Origin: Clostridia bacterium
Lineage (GTDB): Bacteria; Bacillota_A; Clostridia; Oscillospirales; SIG627
DNA: 20,392 nt
Assembly (NCBI GenBank): GCA_017508505.1
Contig: JAFVYT010000126.1
Location: 1-20,392 of the forward strand
Reading direction: 5' to 3'
Below the pieces are notes generated by a model, which was not told the origin of the DNA, did no database searches, and worked only from the letters and a program-made list of their open reading frames with translations. Shown in pieces: positions 7,784 to 15,925 of this stretch. Positions within the stretch are counted from its first letter, which is position 1. Every line of letters begins with the position of its first letter. The translations under genes and the position numbers were made by a program.

Positions 7784-9418
7784 TCAATACATACCGCCTG
7801 CGGCTGCGGCTGCCTGAGCGGCCATAGCGGCGGAGGCGTCTTCCTTCTTGTCGGCCACGAGAACCTCAGTGGTCAGCACCATAGCGGCTACGCTGGATGC
7901 GTTTGCCAAAGCGGAGCGGGTCACCTTGGTAGGATCGATGATACCGGCCTCGTACATATCCACGTACTCCTCAGAGTAAGCATTGAAGCCGTATGCAATT
8001 CTGCCGGAGGAAAGGATCTTGTCGATGATGACGCTTCCCTCAAAGCCTGCGTTTGCGGCGATCTGACGGGCGGGATCCTCCAGAGCGCGGAGCACGATCT
8101 CGGCACCGATCTTCTCCTCACCGGAAAGGGTCGTCATCAGGCTCTTTACGGCGGGAACGGTGTTCAGAAGTGCCACGCCGCCACCGGGCACGATGCCCTC
8201 CTCTACAGCAGCGCGGGTTGCATTGAGAGCGTCCTCGATGCGGAGCTTCTTATCCTTCATCTCTGCCTCGGTAGCAGCACCGACCTTAATCACGGCAACG
8301 CCCCCTGCGAGCTTGGCCAGTCTCTCCTGGAGCTTCTCACGGTCGAAGTCGCTGGTGGTGGTCTCAATGCCGGAACGGATGGAGGCGATTCTGTCGCGGA
8401 TGGCGTCGGGAGAGCCCTGACCGCCCACGATGATGGTGTTCTCCTTGGTGATCTTCACCTGCTTGGCACGACCGAGCATATCGAAGGTGGTCTCCTTGAG
8501 CTCCAGACCAAGGTCGGAGGATACCACGGTACCGCCGGTAAGAATGGCGATATCCTGCAGCATTTCCTTTCTTCTGTCTCCGAAGCCGGGAGCCTTGACG
8601 GCGGCACAGGTAAAGGTGCCGCGGAGCTTATTGACAAGCAGCGTGGAAAGGGCCTCGCCCTCTACGTCCTCTGCAATGATAACCAGCTTCTTGCCGGACT
8701 GCATTACCTGCTCCAGAAGGGGCAGGATCTCCTGAATGTTGGAGATCTTCTTATCGGTAATGAGAAGGATGGCATCGTCGAAGACAGCCTCCATCTTATC
8801 CGTATCGGTCACCATATAGGGAGAAAGGTAGCCGCGGTCAAACTGCATACCCTCCACAACCTCGCAGTAGGTCTCGGCGGACTTGCTCTCCTCCACGGTG
8901 ATCACGCCGTCTGCGGAAACCTTCTCCATTGCGTCGGCAATGAGAGTACCCACCAGCTCGTCACCGCCGGAGATGGTACCGACTCTGACGATGTCCTCCT
9001 TGCCGGAAACGGGCTTGGAGTTCTTCTTCAGCTCGGCGATGGCAAGGTCAACGGCCTTCTGGATTCCCTTCTTAATGATCATGGGGTTGGCACCTGCGGT
9101 CACGTTCTTCAGTCCCTCGCGGACGAAGGCCTGAGCCAGAACGGTAGCGGTGGTGGTACCGTCGCCTGCGGCGTCGTTGGTCTTCACCGCAACCTGACGG
9201 ATGAGCTGTGCGCCCATATTCTCAAAGGCATCCTCCAATTCGATCTCCTTGGCGATGGTCACGCCGTCGTTGGTGATCAGGGGTGCTCCGAATTTCTTAT
9301 CCAAAACCACGTTTCTGCCCTTGGGGCCGATGGTGGCCTTCACGGCATTGGCAAGCTGGTCAATACCGTTCATCAATTTGTTTCTGGCCTCAATGCCGTA
9401 AAGAATCTCTTTTGCCAT
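7784..9418 (-). CDS. groL: Chaperonin GroEL (Hsp60)
   Basis: GroEL forms the double-ring ATP-driven chamber that folds cytoplasmic proteins together with GroES. The 544-residue protein is full length. It shows the ATP-binding segments [10 protein letters not shown] (near residue 28) and [12 protein letters not shown] (near residue 86), the signature [12 protein letters not shown] (near residue 404), and an Ala/Gly-rich tail ending GGMY. ATG 9416-9418 follows AGGAGG. It lies 13 bp after groES in the same transcript, under the CIRCE operator, with a strong terminator at its end. Nothing unusual is visible. Confidence 0.99.
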   Translation of the reverse strand: MAKEILYGIEARNKLMNGIDQLANAVKATIGPKGRNVVLDKKFGAPLITNDGVTIAKEIELEDAFENMGAQLIRQVAVKTNDAAGDGTTTATVLAQAFVREGLKNVTAGANPMIIKKGIQKAVDLAIAELKKNSKPVSGKEDIVRVGTISGGDELVGTLIADAMEKVSADGVITVEESKSAETYCEVVEGMQFDRGYLSPYMVTDTDKMEAVFDDAILLITDKKISNIQEILPLLEQVMQSGKKLVIIAEDVEGEALSTLLVNKLRGTFTCAAVKAPGFGDRRKEMLQDIAILTGGTVVSSDLGLELKETTFDMLGRAKQVKITKENTIIVGGQGSPDAIRDRIASIRSGIETTTSDFDREKLQERLAKLAGGVAVIKVGAATEAEMKDKKLRIEDALNATRAAVEEGIVPGGGVALLNTVPAVKSLMTTLSGEEKIGAEIVLRALEDPARQIAANAGFEGSVIIDKILSSGRIAYGFNAYSEEYVDMYEAGIIDPTKVTRSALANASSVAAMVLTTEVLVADKKEDASAAMAAQAAAAAGGMY

Positions 9419-9431
9419 TGTCTATTCCTCC

Positions 9432-9743
<312 letters not shown>

Positions 9744-9770
9744 TTAGCACTCAAGTGCCAAGAGTGCTAA
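9744..9770 (-). promoter_or_regulatory. CIRCE operator (HrcA binding site)
   Basis: TTAGCACTC, nine bases, then GAGTGCTAA: a perfect match to the CIRCE inverted repeat bound by the HrcA repressor. It lies between the -10 box and the groES start, as usual. hrcA itself is not in this window. Confidence 0.98.
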
Positions 9771-9782
9771 TCCATTGATATT

Positions 9783-9810
9783 ATTATAACCCAAACCTTG
9801 AAAAATTCAA
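9783..9810 (-). promoter_or_regulatory. Promoter of groES-groL
   Basis: TTGAAT (9805-9810) and TATAAT (9783-9788) are separated by 16 bp. Transcription would start near 9776, just before CIRCE. A second palindrome, CCTTGAAAAATTCAAGG (9796-9812), covers the -35 box. Confidence 0.75.
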
Positions 9811-9851
9811 GGAGTTCCTCCCATTATTAACACTTTTTTCACATTTTTCCA

Positions 9852-10586
9852 TCAAAGCGTAATGGTATCGTTGCTTCTTCGATCCAAAAGCCCCGACCGG
9901 ACGATGGCGCCGAAAAGCTTAGCCTTAATATCGGGGTTCTCCCTTGCCAAGGTGCGAAGGAGAACCTTGATCTCCTCTCGGGTGGTGGCCTTGTCCGCAG
10001 GGCAGCCTGAAGGGCAGACGGGCATCGGATTCTGATTGGCAAAATACACCAGATCCTTCTCCTCCGCATAGAGGAAGGGACGGATCACGGTGATCCCCGT
10101 CCGGTGCAGATCCGTCACGGGGAGAAAGGTGTCGATTCTGCCTGCGTAGAAGAGATTGAGCAGGAAGGTATCGATGAGATCGTCTCTGTGATGGGCGAGG
10201 GCGAGCTTTTTCGCCCCCATGTCCACGGCGGTCTCGCAAAGCACCGCCCGCTTCATCTTGGCACAGAGAGAGCAGGGATTCTTTTCTTTTCTGACGTCAA
10301 AGACCACGTGACCGATCTCGGTCCTGACCACGCGGTACTCCACTCCCAAGGGCTCCAGGTACGTCCCGATGGCAGAGTAGTCTGCCCCCGCAAAGCCCAG
10401 ATCCACGGTGATGGCCTTCACCGCAAAGCCCGTGGGGTGAAAGCGGGAAAGATGCGCCAGCGCCGTGACCAGAGCGAGGGAATCCTTCCCTCCCGAAACC
10501 CCCACGGCAACGCAGTCTCCCGTCTCAAGCATAGAAAAATCGTCAAGCCCCTTCCGGGTGATGCTCATCAGCTTCTGCAGTTTCAT
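9852..10586 (-). CDS. ttcA: TtcA-family tRNA sulfurtransferase (PP-loop ATPase)
   Basis: This 244-residue protein belongs to the TtcA group of PP-loop ATPases, whose known member makes 2-thiocytidine at tRNA position 32 using an iron-sulfur cluster. Visible are the PP-loop SGGKDS (residues 31-36), the pair CSLC (105-108), HHRDD (132-136), and CPSGC (191-195), so the three expected cluster cysteines are available. The chosen ATG 10584-10586 overlaps the end of the upstream membrane-protein gene by 44 bp; a second ATG at 10566-10568 would shorten the overlap to 26 bp. The overlap suggests coupled translation. In Gram-positive bacteria this subfamily is often named by similarity only, so the exact tRNA target is uncertain. 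Confidence 0.85.
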   Translation of the reverse strand: MKLQKLMSITRKGLDDFSMLETGDCVAVGVSGGKDSLALVTALAHLSRFHPTGFAVKAITVDLGFAGADYSAIGTYLEPLGVEYRVVRTEIGHVVFDVRKEKNPCSLCAKMKRAVLCETAVDMGAKKLALAHHRDDLIDTFLLNLFYAGRIDTFLPVTDLHRTGITVIRPFLYAEEKDLVYFANQNPMPVCPSGCPADKATTREEIKVLLRTLARENPDIKAKLFGAIVRSGLLDRRSNDTITL

Positions 10587-13458
10587 CCTGTTTTGCTTCC
10601 TCGTTTTCCTTCCGTTCCGTTTCCTCGTCTCCCTCGTCCTTCTCCTGCTCCTTTTCGGGGCAAGGCTTCTCGGGCAAGGGCTTCTCGGGGAAGAGCTTGC
10701 CGCCGCGCAGCTCCCAAACAAAGAGTGCCCCAAGCAAAAGCAGCGATACCACCGAGATCCAAAGGCCCTTTTCAAAGCCCAAGGGAGAATAGACAAATTC
10801 AATTTCATGCTCTCCGGCAGAGAGAGAAACCCCTACGAAGGCCCCCGCAAAGGTGCTGACCTCCGCCTCTTTTCCGTCCACGAAAACGCTCCAGGTGTTG
10901 CCCAGCTCCGCAGGGATGGAGGTGTAGAGGTAGCCGTCGGAAAGAGCATCGACCCTTGCCTTGACCCTCGTCTCCTCAAAGGAGGTGATCTCCATGGATT
11001 CATCCTGCAAAAGCGCAAGTCCCTCCTGCCAGAGGGCATCGTTCATCACGACCACGTCAAAGGAGGCGTACTGTGCGTTGTCGTAATCGTTTTCATCAAT
11101 AATGGCGCGGAGCTGGAAGGTCTCGTTTTCCCTGAAGTACCCCGCAGAGAAGAAGTTGGCATAATCCTCCACGCAGTGCCAGGCGTTGTTCACCTGCACA
11201 AGGCTCGACATGGGCACGTCTGCGTAAATATAGACCATTCCGCTTTGAGGCGCCGTGTAGGAAAGGCGCATCACCCGCCCGAAGGACCCCTCCTCCGAGT
11301 CTGTGTCCTCGGTCAGGTCAAAGGTAAAGTTGTCGTCACCTAAGCTCTCCACTGCAAGGCCCGTGTGGATCCCCTCCAGGGAGGTGATGGGGGTGAAAAG
11401 CTCTCCCTCCAGCCCCGTCATTGCACAAAAGAGAGCATTTTGCCGCTCGTAGGGAGAAAGGGAGGAGTCAAAGGTAAAATCTGCTGCCGACTCCGGCACC
11501 ATAAAGCCGAGGCCCGCAAAGGCCGTTTCCTCGTAGAGGGCGGCGCGGCGCTCCGTAGAGCTTGCCATCAGACATTTCAGTCCCGTATCCGAAAGGTAAC
11601 CGTTTTTGGAAATGAGATATTTGACCCCCAGAAGGGTATTGGCAAAGGGGGTACCGTGAACGTAGACAAAGCGGTTGCTTCCCGGGTCCGCAGGCATTCC
11701 CAGTCCCAAAAGAAAGGCGGAAACGTTGCGATTTGCGGCAGAGGAAAACTGGGAGATGCCGTCGTAGCCGAACAGGCAGGAATCGTTCAGGGAGTACCAC
11801 TCGGTCATCTCCGTGCGGTAGAAGAGATCTGCGCCGTCGTTTTTCTCCTTCGCAAGCTCGATCAGCTCTGCCACGTCCTCGCGGCTGACCACCGCTTCCC
11901 CCTTGCCATCCACCACGGGATCCAGATAGTCGGAATAGGAGGTGCTCCCCACGGCACCCGTGCCGAGATAGGCACAGAAGGCCGTTTCCGCCGCCACCAC
12001 AAGGCAAACAAGAGAGGAGAAAAGCTTCTTTTTTACGATGCCCACGGCGTAAAGCGCCGTCAGAACCACCGCAACGGAAAAAACCGCCACCGTGGCAAGA
12101 ATGCTCTCCTTGGAGTAGTACCCCAAGGCACAAAGGGCCACCAGCACCGCAGCCACCAGCATTCCCACCCCGTCGATCCAGTCAAAATCCGAAGCGGCAC
12201 GCTTGTAGTACAGATAGGCCATCACCACCACCACGAAGGCAAAAAGATACGCAAAGCGGTAGGGGATCATATTGGTATAATGGAAGCCGTGCCAAGCGTA
12301 GTTCAGCACGCTGAAGTTCATGGAAAACAGCAGAATCGCCAAAAGGAAAAAGGCACAGAGCTTTTCCCTCAGCCCGATTCTCTTTGCCCAAAGGAAGGAA
12401 AAGGCAAAGAGCACCAGGATCGCCGCCGTGGAAAGATTCGGGAGGCCCTCAATGACCGCAGGCTCGTGAAAGGAAAGAAGCGGAGCCAGAAGATCCCGAA
12501 TCGACTCGTAAAAGGAAACGTACATCGGGGTTGCATCCTGCGTGGAGCCCGTATTCAAAAGACCGAAGAAGGCAGGAAGCAGGATCACCGCCGACGTGGC
12601 CGCCCCCAAAAGGGTGCAAAGAAGCAGTCGAAAGCCCTTGCGGAGAAAGTCCGAAAAGCGCACCCGATCCACCACGCACAGAACGAAAAAGGCCAGAACC
12701 GTAAAGACGCAGGACATATAAGTAATATAATAATTGGAAAAGAAGCTGATCCCGAGAGACAAAACGTAAAGGGAGCACTTCCCTTCCCGAAAGAGCTTCA
12801 GGGTGCCGAGGGCGATCAGGGGAAACAGCGCCACGGCGTCCAGCCACATCACGTTCCAGTAATAGCCCATCAAAAAGCCGCAAAGGGCATAGCCAAGAGA
12901 GAAAAAGGCAATAGACCAGCCGGGATTCTTTTCGATCTTGCGCAGAAACATCCCGGAGAAAAGCCCCGCAAGACCGATTCGCAAGGCCACCAAAAGGGTG
13001 AAAAGCACACGGAATTCCCGCTCCTTCACAAAGAGCAACGCAAGGTTCAGAGGGCTGGAGCCGTAATAGGACAACATAGAAAGAAAGTTCGTCCCCATTC
13101 CCATAGACCAGTCGTACAAAAGACTTGTGCCCTCGTGGAAATGATCCCAAAGCTTCAAGAGAAAGGGATAATACTGATGCCAGCCGTCAAAATTGAGGAT
13201 CTGGCGATCCCCGAAGGGAAAGATCTCCCGCAGGGCAAGGCAGACGCAGAAGATCAGAAAGGGCAAAAGAAAGGCCGGCACGAGAGGCAACGGGCCCTTT
13301 CCGCTTTTTTCCACCCAATGCCAAAAGCGCCCTTTGGAATTCCCCTCCTGCAGACAAAGCTCTGCGGATGCGTTTTCCTCGGGGATCACCGCCTCTGTGG
13401 GAACGGCAGGCGTCACAGGCAAGGCCTGCTTTTCGCCCCTTTCGAGCTCATGTTCCAT
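10543..13458 (-). CDS. YfhO-family membrane glycosyltransferase-like protein
   Basis: The 971-residue protein matches the YfhO family, large polytopic GT-C-like proteins; Bacillus YfhO is linked to glycosylation of lipoteichoic acid. A cytoplasmic N-terminal stretch of about 55 residues precedes the first helix. The acidic loop motif NFDGWHQYYPF (residues 89-99) and DWSMGMGTNF (116-125) are family hallmarks and include the likely catalytic Asp91. A dozen or so helices follow, then a large extracellular domain, and a last helix (around 900-920). The final 45 residues are very rich in Glu, Lys and Pro and should be cytoplasmic. ATG 13456-13458 follows GGAAGAGG. The start is only about 20 bp past the terminator of the LCP-like gene. 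Confidence 0.88.
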   Translation of the reverse strand: MEHELERGEKQALPVTPAVPTEAVIPEENASAELCLQEGNSKGRFWHWVEKSGKGPLPLVPAFLLPFLIFCVCLALREIFPFGDRQILNFDGWHQYYPFLLKLWDHFHEGTSLLYDWSMGMGTNFLSMLSYYGSSPLNLALLFVKEREFRVLFTLLVALRIGLAGLFSGMFLRKIEKNPGWSIAFFSLGYALCGFLMGYYWNVMWLDAVALFPLIALGTLKLFREGKCSLYVLSLGISFFSNYYITYMSCVFTVLAFFVLCVVDRVRFSDFLRKGFRLLLCTLLGAATSAVILLPAFFGLLNTGSTQDATPMYVSFYESIRDLLAPLLSFHEPAVIEGLPNLSTAAILVLFAFSFLWAKRIGLREKLCAFFLLAILLFSMNFSVLNYAWHGFHYTNMIPYRFAYLFAFVVVVMAYLYYKRAASDFDWIDGVGMLVAAVLVALCALGYYSKESILATVAVFSVAVVLTALYAVGIVKKKLFSSLVCLVVAAETAFCAYLGTGAVGSTSYSDYLDPVVDGKGEAVVSREDVAELIELAKEKNDGADLFYRTEMTEWYSLNDSCLFGYDGISQFSSAANRNVSAFLLGLGMPADPGSNRFVYVHGTPFANTLLGVKYLISKNGYLSDTGLKCLMASSTERRAALYEETAFAGLGFMVPESAADFTFDSSLSPYERQNALFCAMTGLEGELFTPITSLEGIHTGLAVESLGDDNFTFDLTEDTDSEEGSFGRVMRLSYTAPQSGMVYIYADVPMSSLVQVNNAWHCVEDYANFFSAGYFRENETFQLRAIIDENDYDNAQYASFDVVVMNDALWQEGLALLQDESMEITSFEETRVKARVDALSDGYLYTSIPAELGNTWSVFVDGKEAEVSTFAGAFVGVSLSAGEHEIEFVYSPLGFEKGLWISVVSLLLLGALFVWELRGGKLFPEKPLPEKPCPEKEQEKDEGDEETERKENEEAKQDETAEADEHHPEGA

Positions 13459-13479
13459 AATATACCTCTTCCTTTTGGT

Positions 13480-13515
13480 AAAAGAAACAGGAGGGAAAAG
13501 CCTCCTGTTTCTTTT
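13480..13515 (-). terminator. Hairpin/terminator between the LCP-like and yfhO-like genes
   Basis: A perfect 15-bp stem (AAAAGAAACAGGAGG / CCTCCTGTTTCTTTT) with a 6-base loop overlaps the LCP stop codon. The U-rich part is the 3' arm itself (GTTTCTTTT), so it may be a moderate terminator. It ends 21 bases before the yfhO-like start codon. Confidence 0.75.
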
Positions 13516-14440
13516 ATTTTGCGTAAATTTCAAACAGCTTCTTGGCGCGGGACGTGCTGATGAGATAAAACTCACCGGAGACGGAGCCGGGAATCCGCTC
13601 GGCCTCCAGGGTATACTCGTCAAAGTGGAAGATCATTTCTCCCAGAGCGTTCATCGCACTCTCGTCAAAGTCCGTTTCCAGATTGTAATAGAGACTGTAC
13701 ATCACAGCCTTGGCACGGCTGAGCAGGTCCGGCCGAAGGAGCGCCTCGCAGCAGGCCTTGGCAAAGTCGATTTGGGTTTCCTCACGGGCGACAGCTCCGT
13801 CCTTATACCCCCGATAGGCCATCAGCTGAAGTGCCTGATCTCCCGTCAGCGTCTGAGCCCCCGCCTTCAGATTAATCCTGAGATTTTGGGTGGGGTCAAA
13901 GTAGTACATATTCTCCGGAACAGTATAGGAAACACCGCCCAAAAAGTCCACGAAATTGGCAAAGCCGGACATGGACACCGTGGCGTAGTAGTCTGCGTTG
14001 ATCCCCGTTTCCTGCAGAATAAACTTCTTGAAATACGGCATATTTTTGGAGGAATACAGGGCACCGAGCTTAAACTTATTACTGCCGTCGGGCACGATGG
14101 TATTGGAGGGAATCAGGGCAAGGGTTGCCTTTTTCTGCGTGGCGTTGATGCCCAAAAGGAAAATCGCGTCGGCATTCTCTCCGTCAAAATCCTCTCCCAT
14201 AATCAAAAAGGTAACGGTCTCGTCCTCCTTGGATGCCGAAGAGCCACCGCCCTCAGGGGTGCTCTCTCCTCCCACGGCTACAGCCTCCTCGCCGGTCTCC
14301 TCCTGAGCCTGAGAGCCGATCTTCTGAACCACGTCTCCCATCAGCCCCTCGGCCGCCTGCAAAAGAAAGAAAGCCACCACGGCAAAAAACACCACGGCAA
14401 CGCAAAGCGTCAGCAAATAATCACGGACCGAACGTTTCAT
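13514..14440 (-). CDS. LytR-CpsA-Psr (LCP)-like protein with altered active site
   Basis: LCP proteins transfer wall teichoic acid or capsule polymers from undecaprenyl phosphate to peptidoglycan. This 308-residue product has the LCP layout: one N-terminal membrane helix (about 8-28), a low-complexity Gly/Glu/Ser linker (about 45-72), then the LCP domain, with GINADYYATVSMSGFANFVD (147-166), FLGGVSYTVPENM and LKAGAQTLTGDQAL. Several catalytic positions differ: the usual SIPRDT motif reads LIPSNT (109-114), the Arg before the conserved Asp is missing (ENAD, 88-91), and the RYR...DxxRxxRQ region reads AYRGYKDGAVAREETQ. It could be inactive or bind a different ligand. ATG 14438-14440 follows GAGGAGG by seven bases. 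Confidence 0.8.
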   Translation of the reverse strand: MKRSVRDYLLTLCVAVVFFAVVAFFLLQAAEGLMGDVVQKIGSQAQEETGEEAVAVGGESTPEGGGSSASKEDETVTFLIMGEDFDGENADAIFLLGINATQKKATLALIPSNTIVPDGSNKFKLGALYSSKNMPYFKKFILQETGINADYYATVSMSGFANFVDFLGGVSYTVPENMYYFDPTQNLRINLKAGAQTLTGDQALQLMAYRGYKDGAVAREETQIDFAKACCEALLRPDLLSRAKAVMYSLYYNLETDFDESAMNALGEMIFHFDEYTLEAERIPGSVSGEFYLISTSRAKKLFEIYAK

Positions 14441-14468
14441 CGCTTTCCTCCTCTCGGTCATTTTCTTC

Positions 14469-14497
14469 AGTATAGCCCATTTTCCCGTGATTTGCAA
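14469..14497 (-). promoter_or_regulatory. Promoter of the LCP-like gene
   Basis: TTGCAA (14492-14497) and TATACT (14469-14474) are 17 bp apart. Transcription would start near 14462, giving a leader of about 22 bases that holds the ribosome-binding site. Confidence 0.75.
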
Positions 14498-14521
14498 GAT
14501 TTTTTTGTAAACTGGCAAAAA

Positions 14522-15346
14522 TCACTTCTTTTTTTGATAGCAGATCAGCCCGAATTCCGCACGAGCTTCAAGGGACTCCAGCGCCGAGAGCTTCTGACGA
14601 TCCTGCGGGGAGGTCTTGTGCGCATAGGGGGTCATCCCGAAAAGCGCCTCGATCTGCTCCCTTCCCGAAAGACGGAGAAGGGCACGATGGCTCGTCTCGG
14701 CAAGAAGCGTAAAGCCCGCGCCGATCTCGGCCTTCTTCTCATTTCTCGTGGGGTGCTCGTACACTGCCTGCTTCAATTCAAACAAATGCTCCTCCAAGGG
14801 AACGGCGCGGATGAGAATCCCGCCGGGGCGAAGCAACCGCAAAAATTCCTCCTCGGCATAAGGGGAAAACAGAGAGGTGATCACGTCCACGCATCCGCTC
14901 TCCAAGGGCACGTGAAAGGTGCTGGCTACAAAAAAGAGCCCTCTTTTCTCCATTCGAGAGGCCGTCAGGCGAACCGCGTCTCGGGCAATGTCAAAGGCGC
15001 AGATGCGCGCACCGCGCCCCTCTTTTTCCAGCGCATCCCTCATTTTTCGGGTGTAGTATCCTTCGCCGCAGCCCGCGTCCAGAACCAGCCCACCCACAGG
15101 GGTCAGGCGAGCAACGCAGTCCGCCACCGCATCGGCAAAAAAGGCGTAGTGCCCCGCATCGAGAAAGCGCCGACGGCATAGGAGCATCTCGGCATCGTCC
15201 CCGTGGCCGCCCGCTCCCTTTTGGGGCAGAAGGTGAAAATAGCCCTGGCGCGCACGGTCAAAGGAGTGTCCCCTCTCACAAACGGCGCGGGAGGGCTCCT
15301 GAGTCATTGCATCCCCGCAGACGGGACAGATCAAAGGAAACTTCAA
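14522..15346 (-). CDS. rlmA: RlmA-type 23S rRNA (guanine-N1)-methyltransferase
   Basis: The 274-residue protein resembles RlmA, which methylates N1 of a guanine in 23S rRNA helix 35 (G745 or G748 depending on subtype). The N-terminal zinc finger has C7, C10, C23 and H27 followed by SFDRARQGYFHLL. The SAM-binding motif LVLDAGCGEGYY is at 87-98, and SLFSPYAEEEFLRLLRPGG follows at the expected distance. The start is TTG (15344-15346): the next ATG (residue 14) would cut off the first zinc-ligand pair. AAGGA lies just upstream. The TTG overlaps the stop of the preceding gene as TTGA, so the two should be translationally coupled. The subtype of target guanine cannot be told. Confidence 0.88.
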   Translation of the reverse strand: MKFPLICPVCGDAMTQEPSRAVCERGHSFDRARQGYFHLLPQKGAGGHGDDAEMLLCRRRFLDAGHYAFFADAVADCVARLTPVGGLVLDAGCGEGYYTRKMRDALEKEGRGARICAFDIARDAVRLTASRMEKRGLFFVASTFHVPLESGCVDVITSLFSPYAEEEFLRLLRPGGILIRAVPLEEHLFELKQAVYEHPTRNEKKAEIGAGFTLLAETSHRALLRLSGREQIEALFGMTPYAHKTSPQDRQKLSALESLEARAEFGLICYQKKK

Positions 15347-15840
15347 TATTCCTTGGCAAGAGCCACGTACATGGCCGCGTTATCGAGGATCTTCTCTTTG
15401 CCCGCCTCGTCCAGCTCACGGATGATCTTGGCGGGAACCCCCACGCAAAGGGATCCGTCGGGGATCACAGCGCCCTCCTTGACGAGAGCACCCGCGGCGA
15501 TCAGACAGCCTTTGCCGATGACGGCACCGTTCAGCACCACGGCCCCCATCCCGATCATGGTTCCGTCACCCACGGTACAGCCGTGAACCACGGCATTGTG
15601 CCCGACGGTGATGTCCTCACCCAAAACCACGGGAAAGTCCTTTGCGGGGTGGACGGTGGCATTGTCCTGAATATTCGTTCTTTTTCCTACGGTGATGCTG
15701 CCCTCGTCCCCGCGCAGAACGGCGCCGTACCAAATATTGGCCTCCTCCGCAAGGGTGACGTTTCCGATGACCACGGCACTTTCCGCCAAAAAGGCACTCT
15801 CGGCAATGACGGGCTTTTGATTTCGATAGGAACGGATCAT
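15343..15840 (-). CDS. Gamma-carbonic-anhydrase family protein
   Basis: This 165-residue protein is a left-handed beta-helix of hexapeptide repeats of the gamma-carbonic anhydrase/YrdA family, which forms trimers with metal at subunit interfaces. The three candidate zinc ligands are present: H64 in NATVHP, and H81 and H86 in GHNAVVHGC. The family segment NIWYGAVLRGD (residues 35-45) is intact. The length is usual. Whether it hydrates CO2 is unknown, since many bacterial members show little activity. ATG 15838-15840 follows AGGAG by eight bases. It overlaps the methyltransferase gene by 4 bp. Upstream lies the terminator of the CpsD gene, with about 45 bp between. Confidence 0.92.
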   Translation of the reverse strand: MIRSYRNQKPVIAESAFLAESAVVIGNVTLAEEANIWYGAVLRGDEGSITVGKRTNIQDNATVHPAKDFPVVLGEDITVGHNAVVHGCTVGDGTMIGMGAVVLNGAVIGKGCLIAAGALVKEGAVIPDGSLCVGVPAKIIRELDEAGKEKILDNAAMYVALAKEY

Positions 15841-15881
15841 AATGGGTTCTCCTTTTTTCTTAAATGCTTCTCCGAAAGGAA

Positions 15882-15909
15882 AGAAACGGGAGCGGCTATG
15901 GCCACTCCC
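15882..15909 (-). terminator. Terminator of the kinase-CpsC-CpsD operon
   Basis: GGGAGTGGC and GCCGCTCCC (15901-15909 and 15888-15896) form a 9-bp stem with one G-U pair and loop CATA, followed by GTTTCTTTCCTTT on the minus strand. The U-tract is interrupted, so termination may be partial. Confidence 0.75.
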
Positions 15910-15925
15910 GATGGATGCAAGCTGA

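Noticed and set aside
9811..9851. Terminator after ttcA
   Set aside because: No stem followed by a U-tract is visible; the nearest palindrome lies over the groESL -35 box and is reported separately.
11365..13560. Plus-strand open frame of 731 codons opposite the yfhO-like gene
   Set aside because: Shadow of the minus-strand gene: very rich in Lys, Gly, Gln and His, with no start signals and no membrane or domain pattern.
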